64,000 nt of DNA from Neckera pumila (taxonomy: Eukaryota; Streptophyta; Bryopsida; Hypnales; Neckeraceae): NCBI GenBank assembly GCA_963969595.1, contig OZ018411.1, positions 8,062,501 to 8,126,500 of the forward strand, in the 5' to 3' direction. A program made the position numbers and the translations under genes. The notes under the pieces were generated by a model that saw only the letters and a program-made list of their open reading frames with translations, was not told the DNA's origin and ran no database searches. This document shows positions 1 to 12,952 of this stretch, in pieces (the stretch's first letter is position 1; each line of letters opens with the position of its first letter).

Positions 1-1465
1 TCGCGTGCAGGCGAGGCGGTGATGAGATTCTAAGCTTAGTTGAGAATGTTTTAAGGAACTTGAAGAAATCCTGGCAGGGCCACTTGTGGCTGGCTGTCTT
101 GTATGTCGCCCTTGCAATGAAATTCCGTTTCGTTTGTTTCAAAAAAAAAAAAGATCAAATCCTGGCAGCTGGATAAGACAACATTTTCGAAAAGAGCAAT
201 CCACTGTCTTGTATATATAATATAGTGCAGCCAGTGACTGTCTCTGCATAAAAATTTCCTACTTGCAGTAAATTGCTTGGGAAGGGCGTGTCCCGACTGT
301 CACTTGAGGGCCGTAATGACTTCGAAAAACTGCCCATGTTCTGAACGGTTCAAGGTTTGAAAAAAATTAATTAATTAAAATCATCACGAGAGTGATTGTG
401 ATCGAATTCGTGACTGTACGTAGCACAGATCAGAGGCTGGGCAGCTAGTACGTACGTCTCGTCAGACTGTAACCATGCCACTGTCGATCAGGAAAATGCC
501 AGTATCACAGTAAGTTTTTGCGGCATTAGCCGGGTCTAATCTTTCATACCCCACTAGACCCCACTTTAGCCCCTTCGTACACGGAGTTGGAAAAATCTCA
601 GATTTTCTTGTTAACGAAACATTAGTCCCCCAAAAATGTTCACCTTGGCCGGACTAACGGGTAAAGTGGGGTCTAATCTTTGAAAGATTAGACTTTGTTT
701 AGGCCCCATGCCAACTTTAGACCCTAGGGCTAAAGCCTCGAAAACTTCCTATGTATGCCGCAGCGTGGTAATTACCTGACGGTCATAATTAAAAAACGTA
801 ATCAGCTGGCAATAATGTGGAGTTACATAAGTAACTAGTAGTACCAAAGTATAAATCTTGAGCTCCGACAGTCATGCCTGGAGAGTTGAGACAAGTAAAC
901 TGACGGAGCATATTACTCGTATCATGTGGTGATTATATCTTCTAATTCCGTATTGGTCCAGCAGGCGCTGCTCATCTGGATTTACTTTTTCATTGTTCAC
1001 TGAATCACTGGGCCGACTTTCTCGATCTTTGAGGATTGCTTTGATTTGCTTGAGGCTCCCAATTGTGGTGAATTTTGCATAACACTCTGCAGTTGTTATT
1101 TCGTTACGTTAAGTTAGCAACACTGGATCCAAAATGCAACAGCGAGCTGGCGATTTCCAACGGATTTTCATTGAATTGTGTTCCAATTTCTTTCAGCAAA
1201 AAGGGGAAGAATTACTGTGAAGACTTACAGTACCTTACTAAAAAGCTCCATGTCGGGCACATACCAGCAGTTCAATTCAGGTTGGCCGGACACCTAAATC
1301 GTCACTTTCTCTACTGAGAACAGTTTCTATGATTGGTGAAATTTTTATATTTCCTTGAAAAATGATAGATGCAGATTTCAATGCACCAAATAATGTGCAG
1401 CAAAGAATGAATTGTTTGAATTCATACGCAAAAGTTATGAAGGGTAAAATATTTTGGTAGATGTT
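1..1465. other. Gene-free AT-rich region with a palindromic module
   Basis: No coding region can be supported here. The short open frames lack codon bias and recognisable domains. A compact module at about 525-765 has inverted arms: TAGACCCCACTTTA at 555-568 pairs with its complement at 662-675. It also contains a near-perfect palindrome (GTCTAATCTTT, one base, then the complement) around 671-693. It may be a decayed MITE. The rest looks like ordinary intergenic sequence. Confidence 0.5.
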
Positions 1466-1469
1466 TTAA

Positions 1470-2391
1470 TCCCTAAAGTTTCATGACTATGTAATCACCA
1501 AAAACGCTCCAAAACTGCCATTCTAATACAACTACCAAATTTTTGGAAAAAACATTTTTTTGACACATGTAACCGTAGGATATTGTAGTATGATATTTTG
1601 AAAACATGTGGGAAAATTTTCAGAAAATTCCACCGTGTGGATTATAAGATATAAGCATTCAAAGTCTTGAAAACCATTTTTTCAATCCTACGGAAAACCA
1701 GGCAGCTGCACTTTGCAAGCTCACTTTTCAATGAAAAAATGCCGATGAAGGTGGTGCTTCTTTGAATTCAGTTTTCTAAACAAATTGTCTAAATGCTTGA
1801 AAATTTTAATATCATTTGGTATTGTACAACATACAGGAAAAAAATAGTAAGTAGAAAGAAGTAGAAAATGGTTCAAAATACTAAATTGTTAAAAATTTCA
1901 TTATGGAATTTAAAAATGCCAATTCCAACGGTTGTAATGTTGTAATAATCAATCTACATCCTAGGATTTTATTTTTTTCCCAAAATATTGAAAATTGAGA
2001 TAAATAAACGACTTTAAAATTTTTTTTAGAGTAGACAATCCACAACTGCCCGCAAACCAAAAACCCTCATAACTTTTGACTCATTGATTGAAATGGAGTG
2101 ACTCAAAGCTTTTTAAGTATATATAAATGTAGAGAACCAATTTCAAAAAAAAAATTCCGGAAAAAATGATTTATTTTTATCTGCCCAAACTGCCTAGTTA
2201 CGAAAAAAGTAACATATTAGGTCACAACTTTTGACTTGTATTTTGAAATGTCATGAAACTTGGTACACATGAAGATATTCCTCGCCTCCCACCTTCTATT
2301 AAAATTTCAGCCTCAAATATGGATATCTCTAGTCACACGTACCTGCCCAAAATTTCTATACGGCCAAAAACGCATGTTGGTCCTTTAGGGG
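1470..2391 (-). mobile_element. TTAA-bounded element, near-intact copy 1 (922 bp)
   Basis: The copy is flanked by TTAA on both sides (1466-1469 and 2392-2395). Its left end reads TCCCTAAAG and its right end CCTTTAGGGG. The interior matches the copies at 7096-8021 and 50087-51012 over its full length, in the opposite orientation. Shared landmarks include a GTAACCGTAGGAT block near 1569 and a TCCTTTAGGGGTTAA terminus. It has no open reading frame of useful length, so it is probably a non-autonomous element. The TTAA flanks and CCC...GGG ends resemble piggyBac-type transposons, but that assignment is inference. Confidence 0.7.
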
Positions 2392-2690
2392 TTAAAATCA
2401 TTTCTTTTAGAATAGGTACATATTGATTTTGGAGATGTACACATTGTGAGCATATGATTAAGTGGCTTCTTGGGGTATTCTCATCTTATTGCACTTATTA
2501 ACTCATGTAGTCTTATTTAAATATCATATGCAAAAGTTGTAAGGGTTCAAAGTATTTTGTTAGATGACTAAAAACAACTATGAATTGTGATGTCAACGTT
2601 GTGCACATTTTAAAATTAAATATATAATCTCATTCTAAAATCCTATTGTCTATTTGAGATACATGTTTGAATAAGATGTAGTTTAGTGAA

Positions 2691-3340
2691 CCCCTAGAAC
2701 AATTCCGTGTTTTTAGACCCAAAATTGCTTCAAAATACTTGAACCTAAAGCAAGGCTAAATCTTTAATCTATTTTTATTCATTAACAAATTCAACCATAG
2801 GATCCTTTAGTTAATTTGTTAGAAAACACCCTTCTAAAATTTCAGAATAAAAATCCTTACCAATTGCAAGATCATGATGTTTGGATTTCAAAAAGAAAAA
2901 TTTTCAACTCTTTGGAAATGTTTAGGTTTTATCTTTCAAAATTTTTGCACAAAAATTTATAGATCCTACAACTTGCAAATCTCCATAATATGTTGAAGAA
3001 ATAAGTTGGAAACACTTAAAAAAAATATTCAACAAAAAATATTTAATATTCATGCTTGAAAAAAATAATAATTAGAAAGAAGTAGAATATGATAAAAAAT
3101 ACTAAATTGTTAAGAATTTCATTATGGAATTTAAAATTTGCAATTCCAATGGTTCTAATGTTGTAATAAACATTCTACATCCAATGATTTTATTTTTTTT
3201 CAATTTTTTTGAAAATAGAGTTAAATAAAGGACTTCAAAGTTTATTTTAGAGTAGGGATTCTATAACTACATGCAAATTAAAACTCTGCTCATAACTTTC
3301 ATCTTGTTACTCAAAATGGAATGATGTAAAGCTTTACTAC
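2691..3340 (-). mobile_element. Degenerate TTAA-family copy
   Basis: This is a diverged partial copy in the same orientation as 1470-2391. It begins near a GAACCCCTAGAA motif. It keeps the AACCATAGGAT block (about 2794), the AAAGAAGTAGAATATG block (about 3078) and the segment around TTCATTATGGAATTTAAAA (about 3117). The match is lost near 3340 and no right terminus is visible. Sequence just before it (2530-2560) also resembles sequence just before copy 1, which suggests a local duplication. Confidence 0.5.
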
Positions 3341-6300
3341 CAATACTAGTGTGAGAGTATGAAAATGAAAGTATGTGAGTCTTGAATATATGTATAAGTA
3401 GATATCCGACAACCATTGAAGGTGCTTATAATATAAACACCTATAATATAGATATCTATAACAGAGTTACATTGTAATCATGGAAGGTTTCTATAATATC
3501 TAGACTCCAATAATATAGTCGAATAGTCTTCTAGGCTCACATAATAGCAACCCTTGCTTGGAGAGCAATAGAATTGAAACTACCTATCATACAATAAGGA
3601 TAAAAGGATCTATGGTGTGTGACCAAATAGCATTTTTTGGCCACACACCATGTATTCCAAAGTTATGAATCAAATAGTTGCCCCTTGAAGCTACTCTTTG
3701 ACTGCATTATATATGGCCAAAAAATGTTGTTAAATGTTCTTTTAATCCTTTAGTGCCCGTGGTTGATTTGGAGGGCAAGTACAGTTTTTGAATACAAATT
3801 TGGAAAAGGGAAATTTCATCACTACTCCAAGGAAGTAATCCCAGATCTGTAGGAACTGATGTTGTAGGCTTTATTCGTGAAAAAAACAAAAAGTGAACAT
3901 GATCTGACAGTGCAATTTGTTGTGAGTGATCTTCAAAGTGTAATGCATCAAAGTAGCCTTCAATTGAAGTAGCATAATATATTACTACCCATAGCTTTTG
4001 AAACATACCTCCACAATTCATGGGATTGCTAAGCAACGTTTCTATCGTTCTTAGGCGTCAATTTCAAATAGAATCACATGACTTGCTGAATATATATGTG
4101 ACTTAGATGGTATGACTCAGTTCAGCCCTCTAATCTTTGGACAAGCATAGTTACCTTGTTACTGCACAAAATTCTCTGAATTTGGATTTGTTTGGAGCGT
4201 ATCTTGAAGCTCTATTTGCGTTATTCTTTGAGTTTCTTCAAATACCCTATATTGAGGGTAGTAAATGACAAAGAACCCAAAATTTGACCAAAAAGTGGTC
4301 AACCGGTCACTAAAGGATTAAGGTTTAATTGAACTCCAAAGGGTTCCCATTCGTTCCCTCAAATTAGTGCTCAACTCCTTCAATTATAAAGACACTTCTC
4401 CATGGTTGCAAAATAAATCCTTTCATCTTTCATATTTTTTTTTTAAAATTCCAAATTTCTTCCAACTTTTGTTTCATAAATTTATTGAACCTCACAAATT
4501 TCCATTCGTTTTTTCAAAAAACTTTTCAACTCCCTCAATAGAAAAGACATGGGGTTCAGTTTTAGTCATATAACTTCAAAATTCCATAATTTTTGTTGTG
4601 GCTTCATGCGGGCCCTATAGTCACAAACATGATCTATATTTGTCAATACAAAAATCCCATTGGTTGGCTCAAAAAACTTTCAATTATCATATTTTATTTT
4701 ATTTTATTTTATTTTATTCCAAATTTTTTTGGCCTTGTGTCATAAATTAATTGAAACCTAACGATTCTCATTAGTTCCATAAAATCTTTTAAACTCCTTC
4801 AATTGAAAAGACACTATGTGACTAAAACTAAAATTCGATTATTTTTGTCTTGACTTCATTCCACTATATTTGTCTTGATTTGATTACACCATTTTTGTCT
4901 TGGTTTCATTTTATTTTAGTCATGGTGCCTCAAAAGCACCCCATGGTTGTGAAAAAGACCATATATATGTCAATATTGAAATTCAAAAGGTCAATTCAAA
5001 AAGCACTTAAATTTGCTCCAACCTAAAGGTCTTATTGGAATCTGACCGCAAATTTTCATAGCAAATTTATGTTTTATTTCCAATGATAAAAATGTTATAG
5101 TAAGGAATTTGTGTTTAATTATGAGAGCATAGATAGCTTTTGAGTACACTTATTTTGAACAAAAACATCAACATTTCAACACTTTGAAAATGCATAAGAT
5201 AGGACTCTAGAATACTCTTTTACTTCCAACAAGAACTAGATTGAAAATCTTGAAGATTCAATTACTTATTTACATGGATTTATGTGGAAACTCTATCTCC
5301 AATTATATTTGTGTACAATATTGTCAAATTCTTTGCATAATCAATAAGTATGCAGTAAATGTCATTAGAAAGAGAAAAGTGTGTATTAGAAATCTTTGTA
5401 TAGATTGTCCATAAAATCTCATATAGGAAAGTTCATTAGTAAATCTTGCCATAGAATTCTTGTAGAGTAGTCTACCAATAAAGATCCTTCTGAGCTCGTG
5501 TCTCCAAATATTGACAACAAATACTTGTTTGTCATAGAAAAAAACTTAATCTTTTTCCAATCTAATTCTATTCATTGATCTTTGCATTCAAATCCCCTGG
5601 CCCACACAATCCTTGAACAATCAATCCTATCGTCACCATTGAATTCACTTCAATTTTTAATTTTGCAATGGAAAATTTGTTGATGTGTGGTTGAAGGGAG
5701 AACGTGGCTCTCTCTCTTCTTGATGTTTGTAGTATTGGACCTCAATATTGTCAATTCTCATTTTTAATTTTTAGCATATTTTTTTATAGATTTGGAATTT
5801 TAGGGCTTAGGATTTAGGATTTGGTGAAAATTGCAACAAAGACTCCAATCACTGTCACTTCTCAACCTCATATTTACAAAATCTATACAGACATACACGC
5901 TTGCAAGGACACTTTGCCATTGCCAATAACTCCTACACCACAATGAAATTTTGTCTCTCCCTCTACATTTGCAAGCAATAATGTTGAATCAAGCTCTTTA
6001 TTGAGCTACTCTAAGGTTGTATCTTCAAGATTAGTCTTCTTGTTGCTCTACTAAGGAATTTTTGGATTTTGACGTTAAGCATTTTTTTTCTTTATAATTT
6101 GATTTTTCCAATGGAAGGCAAATTGTTTGTAGAGGAGGATTTTGCTAGAATTTGGAGGTTTGTGATGGATAAGGATGAATTTTGTAGTATTTTTGGAGTA
6201 TGTTGGTATGCAATAAACAAATGGATCTTCATATGGGCTCTTCACAATAGCATACGCTATGGATATGGCATTCCGTGTGGCCATAAAGACATCAAATTAC

Positions 6301-7091
6301 ATTGTCTCAATGATGACGGTATATGCATGTGTGGAAATGCATTGACAATTGGAGGTATAAGCTATTTACCAAGGCTAGTCTTGATGACCATTCTTTTGGG
6401 CTCTAATATCCATGTGAGGTTTAAATTTCCATTGCCAAGTCTAGCTTGGAGTTGGAAATGGAGCCCTATAATTTCTATTTAGCCATCACTGATAGCGCAA
6501 AGAGTAATGAAACTCTAGTTTTATTTCTCATTGTAATTTTCACTTTTAATAAAATTAAAGTTTATTTCAATACATATTATATGTGAAATATAATTTTTTT
6601 TATAAATTACCAATATGTTTAATAAATCATAGTAATTATGATTTCCACCACATTTTTTCAGAATATCAAAATGTGTAGAATTAAAATACTATTTTTCCTA
6701 AATTAGAATTAGATCAATCATCAATTATATACAAGCTGAAGTTATTTTGATAGTAATATCTTGACTTGAGCGTTACAGCTTAGGATATTTAGAGTTTAAA
6801 AATAATGATTTATTTGGAATTTTTTCATGTTATTCTACTTTGCAATTTGGACATTGGAAAAAATTCAAACTAATTTGATACTTTTATTTGCATTTATCAA
6901 TTTATTTTCACTCTTTGCTATAAAAATTGTAATAGTTCAAATTTTTGATGGATTTAATGAGAATTTTCACGCTGATAGATAATATACGCTTTGGTTTAAT
7001 AATCTGTAAAATTAAATTTTGTATGTATGATTCAAAAGGTCAAATTGAAATTGTATAATTGTAATTGATATTTGAAGAGTGAATTTGTTCT
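3341..7091. other. Gene-free AT-rich region
   Basis: No supportable gene. The longest open frame (6069-6482, plus, 137 codons) matches no family I recognise, sits in very AT-rich sequence and lacks flanking splice signals. An (ATTTT)n tract lies at about 4690-4718. A near terminus of the TTAA family (CACTAAAGGATTAAGG) occurs near 4307, but no partner end is apparent. Confidence 0.5.
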
Positions 7092-7095
7092 TTAA

Positions 7096-8021
7096 CCACT
7101 AAAGGACCAACATGCGTTTCTTGGCAACATAAAATTTTTGGGTAGGTACGTGTGACGGGAGATTTGCATATTTTAGGCTGAAATTTTTATAGAAGGTGGG
7201 GACGAGGAATATCTTTCATGTGCACCAAATTTCAGGACATTTGGAAATATGAGTCAAAAGTTATGGCCTAATATGTTACTTTTCTTTGTAACAAGGCAGT
7301 CCGGGCAGATAAAAAATAATCACTTTTTTCAAAAGTAAAAATTTGAAATTGATTTATTAGACTTAAATGTACGCGGAAAGCTTTGAATCATTCCATTTTG
7401 ATCAATGAGTCAAACGTTACAAGGATTTTTAGTTTGCAGGCAGTTATGGATTGTATACTCTAAAAATAAACTTTGAAGCCATTCATTTCACTCAATTTTT
7501 AATATTTTAAAAATAAAATAAAATTGCAGGATGTAGATTGTTTACTACAACATTGCAACCATTGGGATTGGCATTTTTCAATTCTATAATTAACTTCTTA
7601 ACAATTAAGGGTTTTGAACCATTCTCTATTTCTTTCTACTTACTATTTTTTTTCTATATGTTGTACAATTCCAAATAATCTGAAAATTTTCAAGCATGTA
7701 GCCAACTTGCTCTAAAGAATGAACCAAGAGAAGCACAACCATTTCAGAATTTTTTTCATAATAATCTGACCTTGTGAAGTGCAACTGCCCGGATTTTTGT
7801 AGGGCCAAAAAGAGGACTTTTGCCACTTCAAATGCTAGTATCTTCCAATCTACACAATATAAATTTTTGAAATTTTTTCAACACATTCCCAAACCAGAGT
7901 ACTACAAGATCCTACGGTTTTATGTGTCTAAAAATGATCTTTTTCAAAAATTTGGTACTTGTGCTAGAAATGGCAGTTTTGGAGCATTTTTTATGAGAAC
8001 ATAGTCAAGGAATTTTAGGGA
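7096..8021 (+). mobile_element. TTAA-bounded element, near-intact copy 2 (926 bp)
   Basis: Flanked by TTAA at 7092-7095 and 8022-8025. The left end is CCACTAAAGGACCAA and the right end TTTTAGGGA. It aligns end to end with 50087-51012 in the same orientation and with 1470-2391 in reverse. Shared blocks include a start-proximal TTGGCAACATA, a central GTAGATTGTTTACT and a terminal GAAATGGCAGTTTTGGAGC. Short open frames inside are not conserved as protein between copies, so it looks non-autonomous. Confidence 0.72.
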
Positions 8022-8025
8022 TTAA

Positions 8026-11000
8026 CACTTAAGAAGACAGAGGGTGTTTTTTAAATGAAATCATCCAAAAACTGCCATTTCTTGATGCATTGACTAAAAT
8101 TGTATTGCATTATTACTAGGGCTCGACTACTCTCCATGCTACTAGTGACACCCATTGAAGATTGAAAATTTTGATGTGTCATTTTTGGCTCAACTGACTA
8201 TAGTGGTAGACATTCTAACAATGTAGCCTTTGCATGGATGGAAACCTCGAAAGAGTGGTTATTGCAAATGGCTTTGGGAATTGGTATGAACCTCTTGTCT
8301 ATAATGCACTTCCGCTTGTGCACCCTCATCATTGAAACTATGTAAATTAACATCTATTGGGCAACAAGAAATGCAATGTTTGTGGCGCATGCAATGACTT
8401 TGGCATATTGGTAGGAGAGTTGATCTTGGCTAGACAAGAAATCTTCTAATCAATCTTTAATGATCGAAAGCAACCGCCTTGTGTATGGCATCATTGAATC
8501 GTAAATAGGGCTCAGTCTGTCATCTTGGTCGACCTGGACAAGGATTCAATAGGATTCATGGATGTTGATGAATTTTAAGCACAAGCTCATGAACACCTAA
8601 CATGCACAAGGCCTTTCGCGAGTGTGGTGTACCATTGTCGCTCAAATAGATGGCAACATCAAGAGAGGATAGTGGTCAGTTGACTTCTTCGCTTGACATT
8701 GAGTCTTGCATTGAATATGGTGGGCCGTGGGAGATGGAGTATTGAGTTCGTGATTCTCCATCATTCAACTGTAGAAGGACATAGAGAGGATTTAGAGTGG
8801 ATGTGTTGATTGTGTTCTATGTAGTAGCCGCACGTGTCTTTTGTGTCAAATCATAGTGGTCTTCTCTTAGGGCAATTCAAGGCTTTGTTGAATAGATCAT
8901 AAGGATGGGTCATTGTGTATTCAACACAACCCCTCTTAAAGTCGTAGCGCCTCATGTATTGGTATGTGATGTTGTAGAAAATAACAAGGCTACTAAGTAA
9001 TGGGAATTGCGAAAGAGTGATGTAGACATTGTATATACTGAGATGGTGTCTATTCTATGGGCTCTTTAATTAGGTTGATGATGAGATGGTCAATCTTCAA
9101 TAGATGTCACTAGTAGCACAAAGACAATATGGAAGCAAGGGTTAAGGGTTTTAAAATGATGGATACTCTGATGTATGATTAGTTAGTGATTACCTAAACC
9201 ATAATAAACAAAACATTTTTATTTTTATCATTGGCAATAATACAATACAATACAAAATGAAACTCATATAGTAATATAAATAAATAAATTAGGACTTGAA
9301 ATAATTCTTCAACTAGCAAAGGTCAAAATTATATCATTCTTATATTTCTTATATTTTTATTAAAATATTACAATTGTGGGTGATGTGGATGAAGGGGCAC
9401 ACAAAGCAATTATATGGTTGCACTCATGTCACTTCATTTTATGGCTATTTTCTAGTGGCATCATGATTCTATGGGCCATGTCGTGGCTTCATTTTGTTGT
9501 TTTAGTCGTTTGGCCTCATTACTTCATAGGCAAATCATGTCTAAGTGACTCTTCATAGCTATTGCATCCTATATTTATCAATATAAAACTTTATATCACA
9601 AATTGCTAAAGTAGTTATGACTTAGAGGCTATCATTGGTCCAATTACTTTTGTTTAACTCCAATCGAACAAAACTTTACTATATAAGAATGCTAGAATAA
9701 TATATAAAAAAATTTAGCCCATTTGACCGCATGAACTGCAAGATTATAATTTTTGAAGTATAAGAATAAAATTCTTTTCATCCTTGCCAAATTGGATCAA
9801 CATACTTTGGGTCTTTTTGGAGTGGGATTTTAGGTCTACTCAAAATTGAGCCTTTATACCATTGAATAACTTATTAAATACACGCATGCAAAGAAAGGAC
9901 CTACTTTATTCAAAATCACCCTGCAATACATTATAAAATGTTGGAATGGAATGAAATTTCTTCATTTAAGTGGAACCATAGTAGTTAAGTTTCACACAAT
10001 TTTCCCTCCTTGTTCTCAATAGCAATTTGATTGTGTAAAAAGTTGAAAAAATTTCCTTTCATGACCTGTATTTTGAGCTCTTTTGTCGAGTATTTTGAAC
10101 TCTTTAGTCTTCACATTGCAATGAGTTATCATTTTTTTGCATTGTTGTGGGAATGTATTGAAAGGAGATCATATTTTTCCTATATGGGGGCCAAATACAT
10201 GAATACGTTTTCTCAAAGACTTTATAGAAGGTGCACATCAATTTATGAATTTTATTTAATTCCTAAAATAAACTCCCATCAAATGAGTAAGACGATAACT
10301 TTGGGCATCATTAGCAAAACTCTTCTTCCTCTAAAATTTAGTATATATATAAATGATATATTGGTAGTATAATATAAAATTAATTTGATATATTATGCGA
10401 TGATAAAAAAAATTACATATAATATAAAAATCTCATTCAAAGAGTAGACAAAGTTTATTGACCTAGTTTAGAATAGCCAAAAGAATTTTTTCTTGTAATT
10501 TTAAAGATTATAATTATACAATCGACCTAATCATAGCTCCAAACTGAAAAATTCCACACATTTGTAGTCCAATAAAGTTTATTAGAGTTGAATTTTAAAA
10601 TAAAAGATTATATTTAAAAAAATTCAATGTACTAAAAAATTACCATATTTAACAATTTTTGCTCAAAACATATTCTAATTCTTCATAGATTGATAGGATC
10701 TATGCTATGACGCTTATTTAGACATTTCTACATAACATACTTTTTGCTCACCACCACTGCCAAGGACAAGGTAATGAAGACGTTGCTACCCTCTTGCAAT
10801 TGAAGGAATGATAATGCACCTTGAACTAAGGCAACTGAACCTTAATGCTCCATTTTCTAATTTCACAAGCTATTTTTTGATGGAATGTGGGTTGGGAGAA
10901 GCTTAGGGACATTTACACCTAGAGGTCGGGCTATTTCCATTGAGGCCAATTGCACAAATTTCAGCCTTTTGTCTAATCACAAATGAGGATTTAATTTAGG

Positions 11001-12190
11001 CCTCATACACAACAAATTGGCTCCTCTTATAGGTGTAAAATGTCCCTTATACTACACTTGGAACCAAACCCAAAAACTCCACAAGGTTTCAAGAGCAACC
11101 AATAGAAGTTAAAGAGTTCTTTGAAGCAATCAATGGGAATTTGAGTGGGAATTGAAGCATCTCATGCTTCAATAGTGGCCATTTTAAGGGGAATCTAGTA
11201 GGTACTATGAATAGGTATCCTATGCTTTCAACTTTGAAATTTTATAGAGAAAAAGGTGAGTGTCACAAAACCATGAATTGACTTAGGGTAGATTCTTCTT
11301 GAGGAAGCTAACATTTTTATAAAAAATAAATCATCATTTGGACCACAGACCTAGAGAGGGCCTTTTTGCTCCCCCAGAAAGCGGGAGCCCCCCAATGCTG
11401 CAACTTCTCGGTTAATTAATGATTCTATGCCACTTTCCAATGAACAAATGACTCTCTGCACATTCATTCCCCAAGGATCTAGGAAGGAATTATCCCAATC
11501 TCCAAGGAGGAATGATTTAAGTTGGTTAAGAATGTCATGGACATGAATAAAAAAAGAATTGGACTGCTTCAGATTACGAGGCACACTTTTACATTTATTT
11601 GCAAGGTGGAAAACTTGGAGTTTTTTGCACCGGCTTGGGAACCACAAGAGGCCAGATGATTGGTTGTTTGTCCCTATTTGCAATGGAATTCCTTTACAAT
11701 TGCGCCTTGAAAACTGAAAATGTCAATTAGTTTTGCAAATATAAATTAAAAAAGAACCCACACCCAGGAAAGAAAAGAAAAGACTCGGTCTTTCCGGCTT
11801 GGGATTTGGGACTCAGAGACAATTCTTCTCTCACGCCATTCAACTGAAGGCGCGGGTGGCGTGCAGGAGAAGCCAGTTCACGTCGTCGTCGTCCCTGTCA
11901 GCAGGCCACAATTTACTACGCCGACCAAGCCGGAGAACCGGGATTGCGTAATGAGGAGATTCGTTCAGTTTCGGGCTTTCGGTGGGAAGGAATTTTTTTT
12001 TTTTTTTTTTCTTTTCTGATACACATGGACAATCTCCATTGATCGGTGGGAAGGATTTGGATGATTCAGTTGTCTTTCTTTTGAAAGTAAATTAATTGAA
12101 AATAATCCATTCAAGCACATTGAGCGACGTCCGGACTGAATCATGAAGAGAGAGACAGAAAAATTGTCTGTCTTGTAATTTGATTTTTGG
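8026..12190. other. Gene-free region with one small MITE
   Basis: No gene is supportable. 8.1-9.1 kb is less AT-rich but carries frequent stops in every frame, so it may be a very old coding or transposon remnant. A 141-bp Tourist-like MITE at 10906-11046 is listed separately. A GC-richer patch at about 11810-11990 contains CGTCGTCGTCGTC and a poly-T run. It has no recognisable product. Confidence 0.45.
10906..11046. mobile_element. Tourist-like MITE, 141 bp, TTA target duplication
   Basis: The terminal inverted repeats are GGGACATTTACACCTA on the left and its near-complement ending AATGTCCC on the right. They are flanked by direct TTA repeats at 10903-10905 and 11047-11049. A TTA duplication, GGG-type ends and small size are typical of PIF/Harbinger-derived Tourist MITEs. 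No coding capacity. Confidence 0.65.
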
Positions 12191-12948
12191 GGAATGTAAC
12201 CGTTGGATCTTGTAGTTAACTTGTGTGAGAATATGTGGTAAAAATTTTGTGAGGTTTGACCGTACAGATCGGGAGATATTTGCATTCAAAGTCTTTTTTT
12301 TTTTTTCATTGTGCCCAAAAATTTCAGATGCCTTTGACCGCCATTTGCTGAATTTTTTTCCACTACAGACCTCCAGTTTAAATTTTTTTCTTATGGGGAA
12401 ACATGTTAGGCATGTGCATGCCAATTTTCAAGGCAATCCAAGACAATCCCAACATTCAAAAAAATTAAAATTTGCCGCTATGTCCCAAGAAATGACAATA
12501 CACTAGGCCGTTTTCAAATAGTTTTTCCCATTACACATTTTTTGATTTAGAAAATCTGAACGGTGGTAAAAGATGCACTTATATTTCAGAAGTAGGAAAA
12601 AAAAAATGTAAAAATGTAAAAATCTCTAACATCTACAAGCTCCTAAAGCCTAATGTGACCTCCCAATAGACACAACAATAGCCTCTCTTGCCACCTCTTG
12701 CCACCTCTCCTCTCTTGCCACCTCTGGCTGCCCCTTGGGAGTCAAAGGCAGGGGTTGTAGATTTTCTTCAAATGCTCATAACTTTTGGAATATAAGTCCG
12801 ATTTTGGTGAAATTTATATGCACACGTGAAGCTCATGTGACTTCCTATCTTCCAAAAAAGTTTCCAAAAATCATGTGAAAAATTGAGGTCACATCAGCTT
12901 GCCCGAAGTACCAAGTGTCTCCCGTGGGGACACTTGGGCTTTTAGGGG
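12191..12948 (-). mobile_element. Diverged TTAA-family copy
   Basis: The right end TTTTAGGGGTTAA (12940-12952) is intact. A GTAACCGTTGGATCTTGTAG block near 12196 and a GACCGTACAGATCGGGAGAT block match the interior of copy 1 in the same orientation. The left terminus is not recognisable. A short tandem run of CTCTTGCCACCTCT (about 12676-12726) sits inside. Confidence 0.5.
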
Positions 12949-12952
12949 TTAA

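Noticed and set aside
6069..6482. 137-codon open frame, plus strand
   Set aside because: Very AT-rich, no recognisable domain, no splice context and no conserved copy. It is probably a chance frame or an ancient transposon remnant.
7774..8004. Plus-strand 76-codon frame inside the TTAA element
   Set aside because: The matching position in the other near-intact copies is not open, so it is not a conserved element-encoded protein.
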